Origin: GCA-003244245 sp035997545
Lineage (GTDB): Bacteria > Actinomycetota > Actinomycetes > Mycobacteriales > Pseudonocardiaceae
Reading direction: 5' to 3'
Assembly: GCA_035997545.1 (NCBI GenBank)
Contig: DASYIL010000174.1
Location: forward strand, 1-37,556
Length of the DNA: 37,556 nucleotides
Below, piece by piece: positions 1-7,673 of the stretch (positions within the stretch are counted from its first letter, which is position 1; each line of letters begins with the position of its first letter). The notes beneath the pieces were generated by a model. The model ran no database searches, was not told the DNA's origin, and saw only the letters and a program-made list of their open reading frames with translations. A program made the translations under genes and the position numbers.

Positions 1-470
1 AACCGGGCCAAGTCGGCACAGGTGGATACCGCACCAGCAGCGGCGGAGCCCTCCAATGCCGATGCGGCCATCCCCAACGGCTGGAGCACCCCTTCAGCGA
101 GGTAGTCCGCGAAGCGGATGCCGGACGCAGCAGCCACCGTGTCGGCCAGCACCTCGAACCCGGTATTGGAGTAGATCCGCTTGGTACCGGGATCCGCCGA
201 GACCCGCTGAGTGTCGAACGCCAGCCCCGAGGCGTGCGCGAGGAGGTGGCGCACCGTGGACCCCTCCGGTCCGGCCGGCTGGTCGGAGTCCACCGCCCCC
301 TCCTCCACCGCGAGCAGCACCGCGTAGGCGGAGAGCAGCTTGGTCACCGAGGCGAGCCGGAACGGCCGGTCCTGCGGGCCGTGGCTGCCCACGACTACAC
401 CGGAGGCGTCCACCACCGCGACGGCCACTGTGTCGACCGGCCACAGCTGCACGCTGCACACACTGTCCAT
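1..470 (-). CDS. Serine hydrolase, beta-lactamase/class C-like family (3' end cut by window)
   Basis: The reverse strand reads from an ATG at 470 to the left edge without a stop, giving about 156 residues of the N-terminal half. The protein starts MDSVCSVQLWPVDTVAVAVV. It carries the SxxK nucleophile motif as SVTK (after RPFRLA) and further on a YSN motif (KRIYSNTGFEVLA), the first two motifs of the beta-lactamase/penicillin-binding fold. HLLAHASGL is also typical of esterase-like members. There is no signal peptide, so a cytosolic esterase or peptidase-like role is more likely than antibiotic resistance; substrate unknown. It is divergent from the aminotransferase gene, with about 68 bp between the two starts. 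The C-terminal part, including the third motif, lies outside the window. Confidence 0.85.
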   Translation of the reverse strand, partial: MDSVCSVQLWPVDTVAVAVVDASGVVVGSHGPQDRPFRLASVTKLLSAYAVLLAVEEGAVDSDQPAGPEGSTVRHLLAHASGLAFDTQRVSADPGTKRIYSNTGFEVLADTVAAASGIRFADYLAEGVLQPLGMAASALEGSAAAGAVSTCADLAR

Positions 471-538
471 GAACAGCGACGTTACGACACAACGTGGGAA
501 GATCCGCATCGTCCACGTCATCCGTCGGGAGGTCCACT

Positions 539-1636
539 GTGCACTCCGATCGCCTGCTCCTCGGGCCAGGCCCGTCCAACCCCTACCCCGAGGCCATCGA
601 GGCATTGGCCCGGCCGGTGCTCGGACATCTGGATCCCGAGTTCCTCAACCTGGTGGCAGATACCGCGCAACGGCTGCGGACCGTCTTCGGCACCCGCAAC
701 CGCCTCACCCTTCCGGTCAGCGGCACCGGATCGGCGGGGATGGAGGCCTGCCTGGCCAGCCTGCTCGAACCGGGCGAGCTGGCCATCGTGGGGGTGAACG
801 GCTACTTCGGCGAGCGGCTGTGCGAGGTGGCGCGCCGGATGGGCGCGCAGGTGCAGGCCGTGCACGCCCCGTGGGGACGGACCCTGGACCCCGAACAGCT
901 GCTCGACGCGCGGCGCCGGGCACCGCAGGCCCGGCTCGTCGCGGTGGTGCACGCCGAGACCTCCACCGGGGTGCGCAACGAGATCGCCCCGCTGCGCGAG
1001 CTGCAGGACACCGACACGCTGCTGCTCGTCGACACCGTCACCTCGCTGGGCGGGATCCCCGTCGAGGTGGACGCCTGGGGCGTTGACGCCTGCTACTCGG
1101 CGACCCAGAAATGCCTGGGTGCGCCGTCGGGAATCGCGCCGGTGACGTTGTCCGACCGGGCGGTGCAGCGGATCCGGGACCGGGAACGGCCGGTCTGCTC
1201 GTTTTATCTCGACCTGAGCCTGCTGGACGCCTACTACCAAGGCGATCCGCCCCGCTACCACCACACGGCAAGTTCCACCCTGGTCTCTTCCGTGCACGCG
1301 GGGCTGGGGCGGCTGTTGGAGGAAGGCCTACCGGCGGTGTGGGAGCGTCACGCCCGGGTGGGCGAGCAACTGCAGGCGGCCCTGCCCAAGCACGGTTTCG
1401 AGGTGTTCGCCGCCGACGGGCACCGGTTGCCGCAGCTCACCGCGGCCCGGCTGCCCGACGGTGTGGTCGACGCCAAGGCCCGCACCGCGTTGCGGGAGGA
1501 CTTCGGTATCGAGGTCGGTGGCGGTCTCGGCCCGCTGGCCGGCGCCGGCTGGCGAATCGGCCTGATGGGCCACAACGCCCACGACCGCACGGTGACAACC
1601 CTCCTCGGCGCGCTCACCTCTGTGTATAACCCGTGA
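539..1636 (+). CDS. PLP-dependent class V aminotransferase (alanine-glyoxylate / serine-pyruvate type)
   Basis: A 365-residue fold-type I PLP enzyme. The N-terminal LLLGPGPSNPYPEA matches the GPGPsn opening of the alanine-glyoxylate/serine-pyruvate aminotransferase family. Other motifs are SGTGSAGMEA near residue 60, HAETSTGV, LLVDTVTSLGG with the PLP-nitrogen Asp, and SATQKCLGAPSG with the Schiff-base Lys. Family members move an amino group from alanine or serine to glyoxylate in the cytosol; the exact substrate cannot be read here. The GTG at 539 is preferred over the GTG at 494 because GGGAGG lies about six bases upstream and homologous sequence begins just after it. The stop codon TGA lies inside the left arm of a long palindrome. 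Confidence 0.88.
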   Translation: MHSDRLLLGPGPSNPYPEAIEALARPVLGHLDPEFLNLVADTAQRLRTVFGTRNRLTLPVSGTGSAGMEACLASLLEPGELAIVGVNGYFGERLCEVARRMGAQVQAVHAPWGRTLDPEQLLDARRRAPQARLVAVVHAETSTGVRNEIAPLRELQDTDTLLLVDTVTSLGGIPVEVDAWGVDACYSATQKCLGAPSGIAPVTLSDRAVQRIRDRERPVCSFYLDLSLLDAYYQGDPPRYHHTASSTLVSSVHAGLGRLLEEGLPAVWERHARVGEQLQAALPKHGFEVFAADGHRLPQLTAARLPDGVVDAKARTALREDFGIEVGGGLGPLAGAGWRIGLMGHNAHDRTVTTLLGALTSVYNP

Positions 1637-1675
1637 GTGGCGATGCGAGTGATAACTCGCATCGCCACTCACGGG
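1630..1675. repeat. Perfect 21-bp-arm palindrome, copy 1
   Basis: Arms CCCGTGAGTGGCGATGCGAGT-less-one (1630-1650) and their exact reverse complement (1655-1675) flank a GATA loop. The core 44 bp recurs without change at 14233-14276. The TGA of the upstream aminotransferase is part of the left arm, and the convergent aldo/keto reductase stops five bases beyond the right arm. It may act as a bidirectional terminator, but no T-run follows, so a dispersed palindromic repeat (REP/MITE-like) is equally possible. Confidence 0.8.
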
Positions 1676-1679
1676 CGCG

Positions 1680-2507
1680 TCAGCGCAAGTTAAAGGTGGC
1701 GGGGTCGGGGCCCAATCGGCGGCCGGTGTTCAGGGCGGTAATTGCCGCGAGATCGTCCGCGGACAGGTCGAAGCTGAAGACGTCGAAGTTCTCCTGGATC
1801 CGCGCTGGGGTCACCGACTTGGGGATCACGATGTTGCCGAGCTGCAGGTGCCACCGCAGCACCACCTGGGCCGGGGTCACGCCGTAGCGGTCGGCCAGCC
1901 GGGTGATGGTGGCGTCAGCGAGCAGCTCGCCGCCCTGGGCAAGCGGGCTCCACGCCTCGGTGGCGATCCCGTGCGCGGCGTGCACCGCGCGCAGTTCCGT
2001 CTGCGGAAAGTACGGATGCAGCTCGACCTGGTTGACGGCAGGTACCGTGCCGGTCTCGGCAGCCAGCCGCCCCAGGTGGTCGGCGGTGAAGTTGGACACC
2101 CCGATCGCCCGCACCCGACCGTCGGAGGCTAACTTCTCCAGCGCCCTCCAGGTCTCGACATACAGGTCCGCGCTGGGCACCGGCCAGTGGATGAGGTAGA
2201 GGTCCACAGTGTCCAGGCCCAGCCGGGCCAGGCTGGCGTCGAACGCGCGCAGCGCCTGGTCGTAGCCGTGGTCGGCATTCCACAGCTTCGTCGTCACGAA
2301 GACCTCGTCCCGGGCCAGCCCGGAGGACGCGATCGCCCTTCCGACGCCCTCCTCGTTCTGGTAGGCCGCGGCGGTGTCGATACTGCGATACCCGATCTCG
2401 AGCGCGGTGGACACCACACGCTCGGTCTCCTCCAGAGGCACCTGGAAGACACCGAAGCCCAGTTGGGGAATCTGCACGCCGTTGTTCAACGTGATGACAG
2501 GGCTCAT
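1680..2507 (-). CDS. Aldo/keto reductase
   Basis: A 275-residue (alpha/beta)8 NADPH-dependent oxidoreductase of the AKR5 type, which includes 2,5-diketo-gluconate and methylglyoxal reductases. The N-terminus MSPVITLNNGVQIPQLGFG is classic. The catalytic tetrad is visible: Asp in SIDTAAAY, Tyr in AAYQNE, Lys in VTTKLW and His in LIHWPVP. Cofactor-binding signatures IPKSVTPARIQENFDVF are near the C-terminus. Length is normal for the family. It probably reduces small aldehydes or ketones in the cytosol; the physiological substrate is unknown. The gene is monocistronic and converges on the aminotransferase, with the palindrome between their stops. Confidence 0.93.
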   Translation of the reverse strand: MSPVITLNNGVQIPQLGFGVFQVPLEETERVVSTALEIGYRSIDTAAAYQNEEGVGRAIASSGLARDEVFVTTKLWNADHGYDQALRAFDASLARLGLDTVDLYLIHWPVPSADLYVETWRALEKLASDGRVRAIGVSNFTADHLGRLAAETGTVPAVNQVELHPYFPQTELRAVHAAHGIATEAWSPLAQGGELLADATITRLADRYGVTPAQVVLRWHLQLGNIVIPKSVTPARIQENFDVFSFDLSADDLAAITALNTGRRLGPDPATFNLR

Positions 2508-2539
2508 ACCTGCAACGTACCCGGCCGTAGGCTTGCGCC

Positions 2540-2644
2540 ATGACGACCGAGGACGAGGAGTTCCTCACTGAGCTGTATCGCAACGCTGTATCGCAACCTC
2601 ACCAAGCGATCCTGCCCGATATGACCCGATATGACCCGATATGA
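2540..2644 (+). pseudogene. Short reading frame, possible remnant of a sigma-factor N-terminus
   Basis: An ATG frame of 34 codons starts MTTEDEEFLTELYRN, which resembles the opening of actinobacterial ECF sigma factors (acidic start, then FLTELYR), and then leaves that pattern and ends in a short tandem repeat that supplies the stop. No strong ribosome site is seen. The surrounding 2508-2828 contains no other coding sequence. It is read here as a decayed fragment; a leader peptide cannot be excluded. Confidence 0.3.
2615..2644. repeat. Three perfect tandem copies of CCCGATATGA
   Basis: Three exact 10-bp units lie head to tail, followed by a degenerate CTCG. Just upstream, CTGTATCGCAAC is also duplicated at 2572-2583 and 2586-2597. 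The array lies about 185 bp before the first gene of the acyl-assembly cluster, so it could be a regulator binding array or simply slippage in a degenerate region. Confidence 0.7.
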
Positions 2645-2828
2645 CTCGTCCACGGGTTCGGAACCGTCCAAGCGACGTCTTGGTCGCTAGCTAGGGCTAC
2701 CCCTGCTTGAACCGAGTTCGTTGAACGCGTAACGTCGCGCGTGCCCGCTCCAAACCTGCAGACAGCGACCGATCAGCCACTTTGGGTGGTACAGCCGGTC
2801 GTGGCGTCGAGCGGGAAGGGGAGCACTC

Positions 2829-3107
2829 ATGTCGACCGTGCATGATCAGGCCATTTTTGACTGCCTGCGTGGAATCGTGGCGAGCGTTCTGGAGATCGCT
2901 GAGGACGACGTGTGGCCCACGGCGTTGCTGTATGAGGACCTCGCTGCGGACTCGTTGGAGAAGGTCGAGATCGCGGTGCGGATCGAGCGGCATTGTGGCG
3001 TGAAGTTCACCGCCGACGAGGCAGCGAAGCTGCGCAGTGTCGCCGACGCCGTGGCGCTGCTGCGGCACAAAGGCGTGGTCACCGGTCCGGCGGACGGAGG
3101 TCCGTGA
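2829..3107 (+). CDS. Acyl carrier protein (first of two)
   Basis: A 92-residue ACP. Ser42 in LAADSLEKVEI is the 4'-phosphopantetheine attachment site (DSL motif), and the helix II acidic face and the following VRIERHCGVKF are as expected for a free-standing carrier protein. It carries acyl groups as thioesters in the cytosol. A good ribosome site (GGGAAGGGGAG) precedes the ATG. It overlaps the ligase gene by one base (TGATG), indicating translational coupling, so the ligase probably loads this ACP directly. This suggests a specialised starter-loading ACP rather than the housekeeping fatty-acid AcpP, but that is inference from context. Confidence 0.93.
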   Translation: MSTVHDQAIFDCLRGIVASVLEIAEDDVWPTALLYEDLAADSLEKVEIAVRIERHCGVKFTADEAAKLRSVADAVALLRHKGVVTGPADGGP

Positions 3108-4651
3108 TGCGCCTGGTGGAAGTGCTGGTCGGCAGGCATCTTGCCGACCAGCATGGGGACCGCATCTGCTACCTCGACGCCGAGCTCGGCGAGGTGACCT
3201 ATGCCGGACTGCACGAGGCCGTCCGAGGGTATGCCGGCGCGTTGCGCGCCCGCGGGGTGCAGCCCGGTACGCGAGGTGTGGTGGTGGCCGACGACTCGGT
3301 GGCCACCGTGGTCGCCGTCCTGGGGCTGTGGTGGCACGGGTGCGTGCCCGTGCCGGTGGGTCACATGCTCACCGAACCGGAGATCTCCTTCATTGTCCGG
3401 AACAGCGCTGCCGGGTTCATGCACCTGGACGCGCCGGCGAAGAAGCAACTCGCGCTGGGCGCGGAGTTTGTGGACCTGCCGCAGCTCACCGGCGACGAGG
3501 TTCGCCGGGCGTTCCAGATCGGGGGTCCGGCGGCAGTGGGCGATCAGCAGCGGGCCGGTGAGCCGGTATCGGTCCCGGCCGGCGCCGAGGTGCTGGTGCA
3601 GTACACCTCCGGCAGCACCGGGACGCCGAAAGGCGTCCGGCATGGACTGACCGGTATCGGCGCCATCCTGGACGGTTTCGGCAGCGTGGTGGCACTCACG
3701 CCCGACGATGTCGTGCTCTCCACCGCCAAGCTGTCCTTCGGCTACGGCTTCGGCAACTCACTGCTCTTCCCGCTCGCCGCCGGCGCCAGCGTGATCCTGC
3801 TGCGTGGCGGGGTGGACGCCTACGTCATGGTCGCGGCGCTGCGCCGGCATCGACCTAGCGTGATCTTCTCGGTGCCGCGGATGTACGCGGCGTTGCTCGA
3901 CCGGGCCGAGACCGACCACAGCTGCAACCTGGAGTCGGTTCGGCTGTGTGTCTCGGCTGGCGAACACCTGCCCCAGAAGCTCAGCGAACGGTTCCACACG
4001 ACCTTCGACATGCCGCTGCTCAACGGGCTGGGGGCCACCGAGGTGCTGCACATCGTCGTGGCGACCCGTCCGGACGGCACCGCCGCCCCAGGCTCTCTCG
4101 GTTTCCCGGTGCCCGGAGTGACCTTGACGGTGCGCGACGACGAAGGTCGCGAGGTCCCCGACGGTGTCGAGGGTCGGCTGCACGTCGCCGGACCGTCGGT
4201 GATGCTCGGCTACCTCGATCGCCCGAAGTTCCGTCCGGAGTCCACTGCCCAAACGCTCGCCGACGGCGGCGCGTACACCGGCGACATCGTGCAGCGCACC
4301 GCGGACGGCCGCATCCAGCACCTGTGCCGCGCCGACGACCTGCTGAACCTCGGCGGGTTCACGGTGTCGCCGAGGGAGATCGAGACTGCGGTGCGCAAGG
4401 CCAACGGGGTGGCCGATTGCGCGGTGGTGGGCGGTGTCAACGACAACGGGCTGGAGCAGGCGATCGCGTACGCGGTGCCGAGCGAGGGCGTACCGGCTGA
4501 CGAACTGCGCCGGGCGATCACCAGGTCGTTGCGCGCACACCTGGCGCCGTTCAAGCGGCCCGCGCGGGTGGAGGTGCTCGACGCGCTACCGGTGACCTCC
4601 ACCGGGAAGGTGGCGCGATTCACCTTGCGCGCAGCCGCGGAGCAGCGATGA
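3107..4651 (+). CDS. Adenylate-forming acyl ligase, benzoate-CoA ligase-like (probable acyl-ACP ligase)
   Basis: A 514-residue ANL-superfamily enzyme. The P-loop motif is VQYTSGSTGTPKGVRHG. NGLGATEVLHI corresponds to the A5 motif and resembles the GxGsTEmLHIF of benzoate/hydroxybenzoate-CoA ligases. YTGDI and RADDLLNLGGFTVSPREIE are the A7/A8 hinge motifs, and TSTGKVAR holds the catalytic A10 lysine. It activates a carboxylic acid as acyl-AMP and passes it to CoA or a carrier thiol. The TGATG overlap with the upstream ACP argues for transfer to that ACP. An aromatic or short aliphatic starter acid is plausible but unproven. The start used is the ATG coupled to the ACP stop; the reading frame also extends upstream into the ACP gene. 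It overlaps the ketosynthase gene by four bases. Confidence 0.9.
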   Translation: MRLVEVLVGRHLADQHGDRICYLDAELGEVTYAGLHEAVRGYAGALRARGVQPGTRGVVVADDSVATVVAVLGLWWHGCVPVPVGHMLTEPEISFIVRNSAAGFMHLDAPAKKQLALGAEFVDLPQLTGDEVRRAFQIGGPAAVGDQQRAGEPVSVPAGAEVLVQYTSGSTGTPKGVRHGLTGIGAILDGFGSVVALTPDDVVLSTAKLSFGYGFGNSLLFPLAAGASVILLRGGVDAYVMVAALRRHRPSVIFSVPRMYAALLDRAETDHSCNLESVRLCVSAGEHLPQKLSERFHTTFDMPLLNGLGATEVLHIVVATRPDGTAAPGSLGFPVPGVTLTVRDDEGREVPDGVEGRLHVAGPSVMLGYLDRPKFRPESTAQTLADGGAYTGDIVQRTADGRIQHLCRADDLLNLGGFTVSPREIETAVRKANGVADCAVVGGVNDNGLEQAIAYAVPSEGVPADELRRAITRSLRAHLAPFKRPARVEVLDALPVTSTGKVARFTLRAAAEQR

Positions 4652-5784
4652 GCTGGGACATCACCGGTCTCGGGGCGATCGCCAGTATTGGGTCGGGTCC
4701 CGAGGAGATCTTCGCTGCGCTGTGCGACGGCCAGGACGGGCTGGGCACCCTGCGTGCGTTCGACCTGAGCTGCTATCGCGCGCACCACGCCTATGAGATC
4801 GACGACCGGGCACAGCCCGGGCGCGACGAGCCCTTCCGGGCAACGCGATGGCTGCGGACCGCGATCACCCAGGCGCTGCGCGACGCCGGGCTCGACGGGG
4901 GCCCCAGCCGGTACCCCATGCTGGTAGGCACCACGATGCGCGAGCAGCGGTCCGTCGAGCTGTGGTGGCGCGACGGCGTCCCGCTGGGCAGCGCTGACCT
5001 GCACTTCGGCCCGGCGTTGCGGGCGCAGTTCGGCACCCCGCAGACCTACACCTTCGCCAACGCGTGCGCGGCCACGCTCTACACCCTGGGCATGGCGGCC
5101 GACCTGATCGAACTGGACCTGGCTGACACGGTGGTGGTGGCCGGCACCGATGCCATCACCGAGAGCGCTTTCGGAACCTTGGACCGGGTACAGAACGACA
5201 TCCCCGATGCGCTACGCCCGTTCGACAACGGCCGTCGCGGAATGCTGATGGGTGAGGGTGCTGTTGCCGTCGTGCTGCAGCGCCGGGGGATGGGGTCCGT
5301 GCCCGCCTGCGCGCGGGTGCGCGCGGTGAGCATGAACTGCGACGCCGCTCACCCGACCGCCCCGGCGCCGCCGACCATTTCCTGGGCGATCCGGGACGCG
5401 CACCGCCGGGCGGGCCTGAGCCCGGCTGACATCGACGTGGTGATGCTGCACGGCAGCGGCACCCGGTTGAACGATGTCGCCGAGGCAACCGCGCTGGCCG
5501 GCGTGTTCACTGACGCTGGCGCCGCTCCGCTGATGACCGCGATCAAGTCGATGACCGGGCACACGCTGGGTGGGTCCGGTCTGCTCAGCCTGATCATGGC
5601 CGTTCTGTCGTTGCAGGGCGGTGTCGTCCCGCCGATCCTCGGGCTGACCGACCCGATTTCCGAGGCCGACGGATTCCAGCTGGTGCGGGACCGGCCAGCG
5701 CACGCGGACCTGAAGACTGCACAGATCAACGCCTTCGGATTCGGCGGGATCAATGCGGTGGCGATCCTGGAGCGGGCATCGTGA
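4648..5784 (+). CDS. Beta-ketoacyl-ACP synthase, catalytically complete (KS-alpha-like)
   Basis: A 378-residue thiolase-fold condensing enzyme of the FabF/type II PKS KS group. It catalyses decarboxylative Claisen condensation of malonyl-ACP with an acyl-enzyme. The full active site can be placed: Cys140 in FANACAATLY, His268 in LHGSGTRLND (HGTGT variant), Lys300 and His305 in AIKSMTGHTLGGSG, and the C-terminal NAFGFGGINA glycine loop. It is shorter than housekeeping FabF (about 410). Start and stop overlap both neighbours by four bases (ATGA and GTGA types), so ligase, KS and the following KS-like protein are one translation unit. It probably forms a heterodimer with that downstream protein, as KS/CLF pairs do. 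Confidence 0.92.
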   Translation: MSWDITGLGAIASIGSGPEEIFAALCDGQDGLGTLRAFDLSCYRAHHAYEIDDRAQPGRDEPFRATRWLRTAITQALRDAGLDGGPSRYPMLVGTTMREQRSVELWWRDGVPLGSADLHFGPALRAQFGTPQTYTFANACAATLYTLGMAADLIELDLADTVVVAGTDAITESAFGTLDRVQNDIPDALRPFDNGRRGMLMGEGAVAVVLQRRGMGSVPACARVRAVSMNCDAAHPTAPAPPTISWAIRDAHRRAGLSPADIDVVMLHGSGTRLNDVAEATALAGVFTDAGAAPLMTAIKSMTGHTLGGSGLLSLIMAVLSLQGGVVPPILGLTDPISEADGFQLVRDRPAHADLKTAQINAFGFGGINAVAILERAS

Positions 5785-6698
5785 GTGGGCCAGCTGCGGT
5801 GATCACCGGAATCGGGCTGGCGCTGCCCGATTCCGTCGGCGACATCACTGATCTGTTCGACACCTCCGCTGCCGAGCGGGGCTTGTTCGATCGGGAAACG
5901 GGCTTGCGCGGGCGGAGCATGCGGCACAAGGACCGCGCCTCGCGGCTGGCCCTGCGCGCCGCGGAGTCAGCGCTGCACGACGCAGGCCTACTGGACTCCG
6001 ACACCTTCACCGGGCCTGCCGACCGCACTGCAGTGGTAGTCAGCTCCAACCTCGGCAACCTGGACAGCGTCTGCTCGTTCGTCGACATCATCACCCGCGA
6101 CACCGTCACCGGGCTCAGCCCACTGGGACTGCCGCACACCTCGAGCAATGCCGTCGCGGGTTGGGTCGCAATCCACTATGGGTTGCGCGGGCCGAACCTG
6201 ACGCTCTGCAACGGTCCCACCAGCGGGCTTGACGCGTTGTTCTGGACGCGCAATCTCGTTGCGGTGCGGCGCAGCGACGTTGCGGTCGTGATCGGTGCCG
6301 AGCCGGACACCGAACCGGTCGCGCGGCTGCTGAAGCAGGACAATGAATCCGCATTCGACGGTGCGGTTGCCGTCGTCGTCGAATCAGCCGAACACGCCCA
6401 GCATCGCGGGGTACGGGCGCGCGGCGTGCTGGCCGGATACGCCCGGGCGACGGACCTGTCGGCGGCGATCACCGCAGCGCGGCAACCCGACCTGCGCCCG
6501 GTACAGCTGCTGACTGCCGAGACGTTCACCACCCGGTTCGGTTACTGCTGCGGGGCGCTGGGAGTCCTGCAGTGCGCGGCAGGCGCCACGACGCTCGATC
6601 GCGACGATATCGACGCCGTGCTCGCGACGATCGGCGCTGCGGACGGTGCCGAGGCGGCCGCCGCGCTGCTCCTGACCCGGGCCGAGGTGGTGGCCTGA
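5781..6698 (+). CDS. Ketosynthase-like protein lacking the catalytic residues (chain-length-factor-like)
   Basis: A 305-residue protein with the N-terminal ketosynthase fold (VITGIGLALPDSVGD, GLRGPNLTLCNGPTSGLDAL, VVIGAEPDTEP). In the nucleophile loop, where active enzymes have ACSSGLDAL, this protein has GPTSGLDAL, so the Cys is replaced (Pro146 by alignment). The HGTGT histidine is not found, and the GH of the second histidine motif appears as GY in RFGYCCGALGV. The terminal NSFGFGG loop is also missing. These losses match chain-length factors (KS-beta), which pair with an active KS and shape the product cavity. Starts with GTG overlapping the KS stop by four bases. The protein is much shorter than usual CLFs (about 400), so it may be a reduced or degenerating form. 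Confidence 0.82.
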   Translation: MSGPAAVITGIGLALPDSVGDITDLFDTSAAERGLFDRETGLRGRSMRHKDRASRLALRAAESALHDAGLLDSDTFTGPADRTAVVVSSNLGNLDSVCSFVDIITRDTVTGLSPLGLPHTSSNAVAGWVAIHYGLRGPNLTLCNGPTSGLDALFWTRNLVAVRRSDVAVVIGAEPDTEPVARLLKQDNESAFDGAVAVVVESAEHAQHRGVRARGVLAGYARATDLSAAITAARQPDLRPVQLLTAETFTTRFGYCCGALGVLQCAAGATTLDRDDIDAVLATIGAADGAEAAAALLLTRAEVVA

Positions 6699-6763
6699 CG
6701 TCGATGGTGAGGAGGTCATCCTCGCTCGCGCACTGCCTACCGTGAATGAAAGGGAGACGTCAC

Positions 6764-7009
6764 ATGCAGACCGTCAGCGTGGACAAGGAAGAACTGCGCG
6801 CACTCGTTGCCGACGTGCTCGAACTTCCCGTCGAAGAGGTGACCGACGATGCGGACTTCATCAACGATCTGGAGGTCGACTCACTCGCGGCATTGGAGAT
6901 CGCGATCTGCATCGAGAAGAAGTACGGCGTGGATATGGACGATTCCGAATTGAAGACCATCTCTTCGTTGCACCAGTCACTGAAGAGCAAACTCTATGAC
7001 GCCGACTGA
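6764..7009 (+). CDS. Acyl carrier protein (second of two)
   Basis: An 81-residue ACP with the phosphopantetheine serine Ser40 in LEVDSLAALEIAI, acidic helix I (LVADVLELPVEEVTDDADF), and normal length. The ATG at 6764 is chosen over the ATG at 6746 because AAAGGGAGA lies at the right distance. A 65-bp gap separates it from the KS-like gene, and its last codons overlap the start of the truncated ketoreductase in the ATGACGCC context at 6996. The presence of two distinct ACPs in one cluster, one coupled to the ligase and one with the condensing enzymes, matches aryl-polyene and highly reducing type II PKS loci, where starter and extender carriers differ. Confidence 0.93.
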   Translation: MQTVSVDKEELRALVADVLELPVEEVTDDADFINDLEVDSLAALEIAICIEKKYGVDMDDSELKTISSLHQSLKSKLYDAD

Positions 7010-7193
7010 CCGACCGGTCGCCCTGGTCACCGGCGTGTCCAGGGCAATCTGGCGGGCCGTGCTGCCGACCAGACCAGCAAGCCGGTCAGAGGCCGAGCAA
7101 TTCTGGCGTGGTTGCCAACTCGCGAAAATGCGCTCCTGGATCCACCACGAGTCGTCGAGCCTGCAGATCCATCAGCGCGTTCACGTTGAGTAG
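6996..7193 (+). pseudogene. Truncated 3-ketoacyl-ACP reductase (SDR) start fragment
   Basis: The frame opens MTPTDRPVALVTGVSRAI, the canonical beta1-TGxSRxIG Rossmann start of FabG-type short-chain dehydrogenases, then breaks (W replaces the last Gly) and becomes unrelated sequence; it stops at 65 codons instead of about 245. The remaining catalytic Ser-Tyr-Lys region is absent. The start overlaps the ACP gene, as expected for the ketoreductase of this cluster. The break near 7047 marks a deletion or rearrangement boundary. Confidence 0.75.
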
Positions 7194-7345
7194 TTTCGCG
7201 ACCGTAACGTGGCCACGCACGTCCACCCACCGAGTCACGTCCGGTACAGCAAGTTTTAGCGGGAATAGTCGTAGGTCCGGACGGCCGACGCCGTCGAATC
7301 GGCATGCTCGACGTGCCGATGGTAGCGTATCGTGCCAGCTCCACC
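7086..7345 (-). pseudogene. Unidentified protein-like fragment, no start
   Basis: One minus-strand frame reads as plausible protein to a TGA at 7086-7088. Its C-terminal part includes RWVDVRGHVTVAKLLNV and LMDLQARRLVVDPGAHF, with no start codon in a sensible place. The family is not recognised. It abuts the broken ketoreductase and may be the 3' end of a gene joined by the same rearrangement. The stretch 7346-7673 holds no gene I can support apart from the promoter zone of the SARP regulator. Confidence 0.25.
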
Positions 7346-7673
7346 CGTGATCAGATGCCGAGTTTCTGAAAGATCTTCGTAGGTGGTAGTTGGCGATATT
7401 CGATGAAACGTGATCTTGTTTGCGCCGACCCGTCAGCTGGCCGGATCCTGGCTGACCCGGAACGCGATGCCCCGCTCGATAGGGGTGAGGGCGCTGGCTG
7501 ATTCCGAGTGCCCCTCGGGACGGGGCAGTGCAGACCCCGGCAGCAGACAGCGCGCTGGGACTCGGCGAGGCGGCCCATCGCTGGTGGACCTAGACGACCA
7601 GGTCGCCTCAGGTCCACCGAATGCAAGTAACATCCAAAGATCCGACTACACCGATCGGGCTCAAGGTAAAGGT

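Noticed and set aside
340..1086. Long plus-strand reading frame overlapping the aminotransferase
   Set aside because: Arginine/alanine-rich shadow translation of the real gene in another frame; no family motifs.
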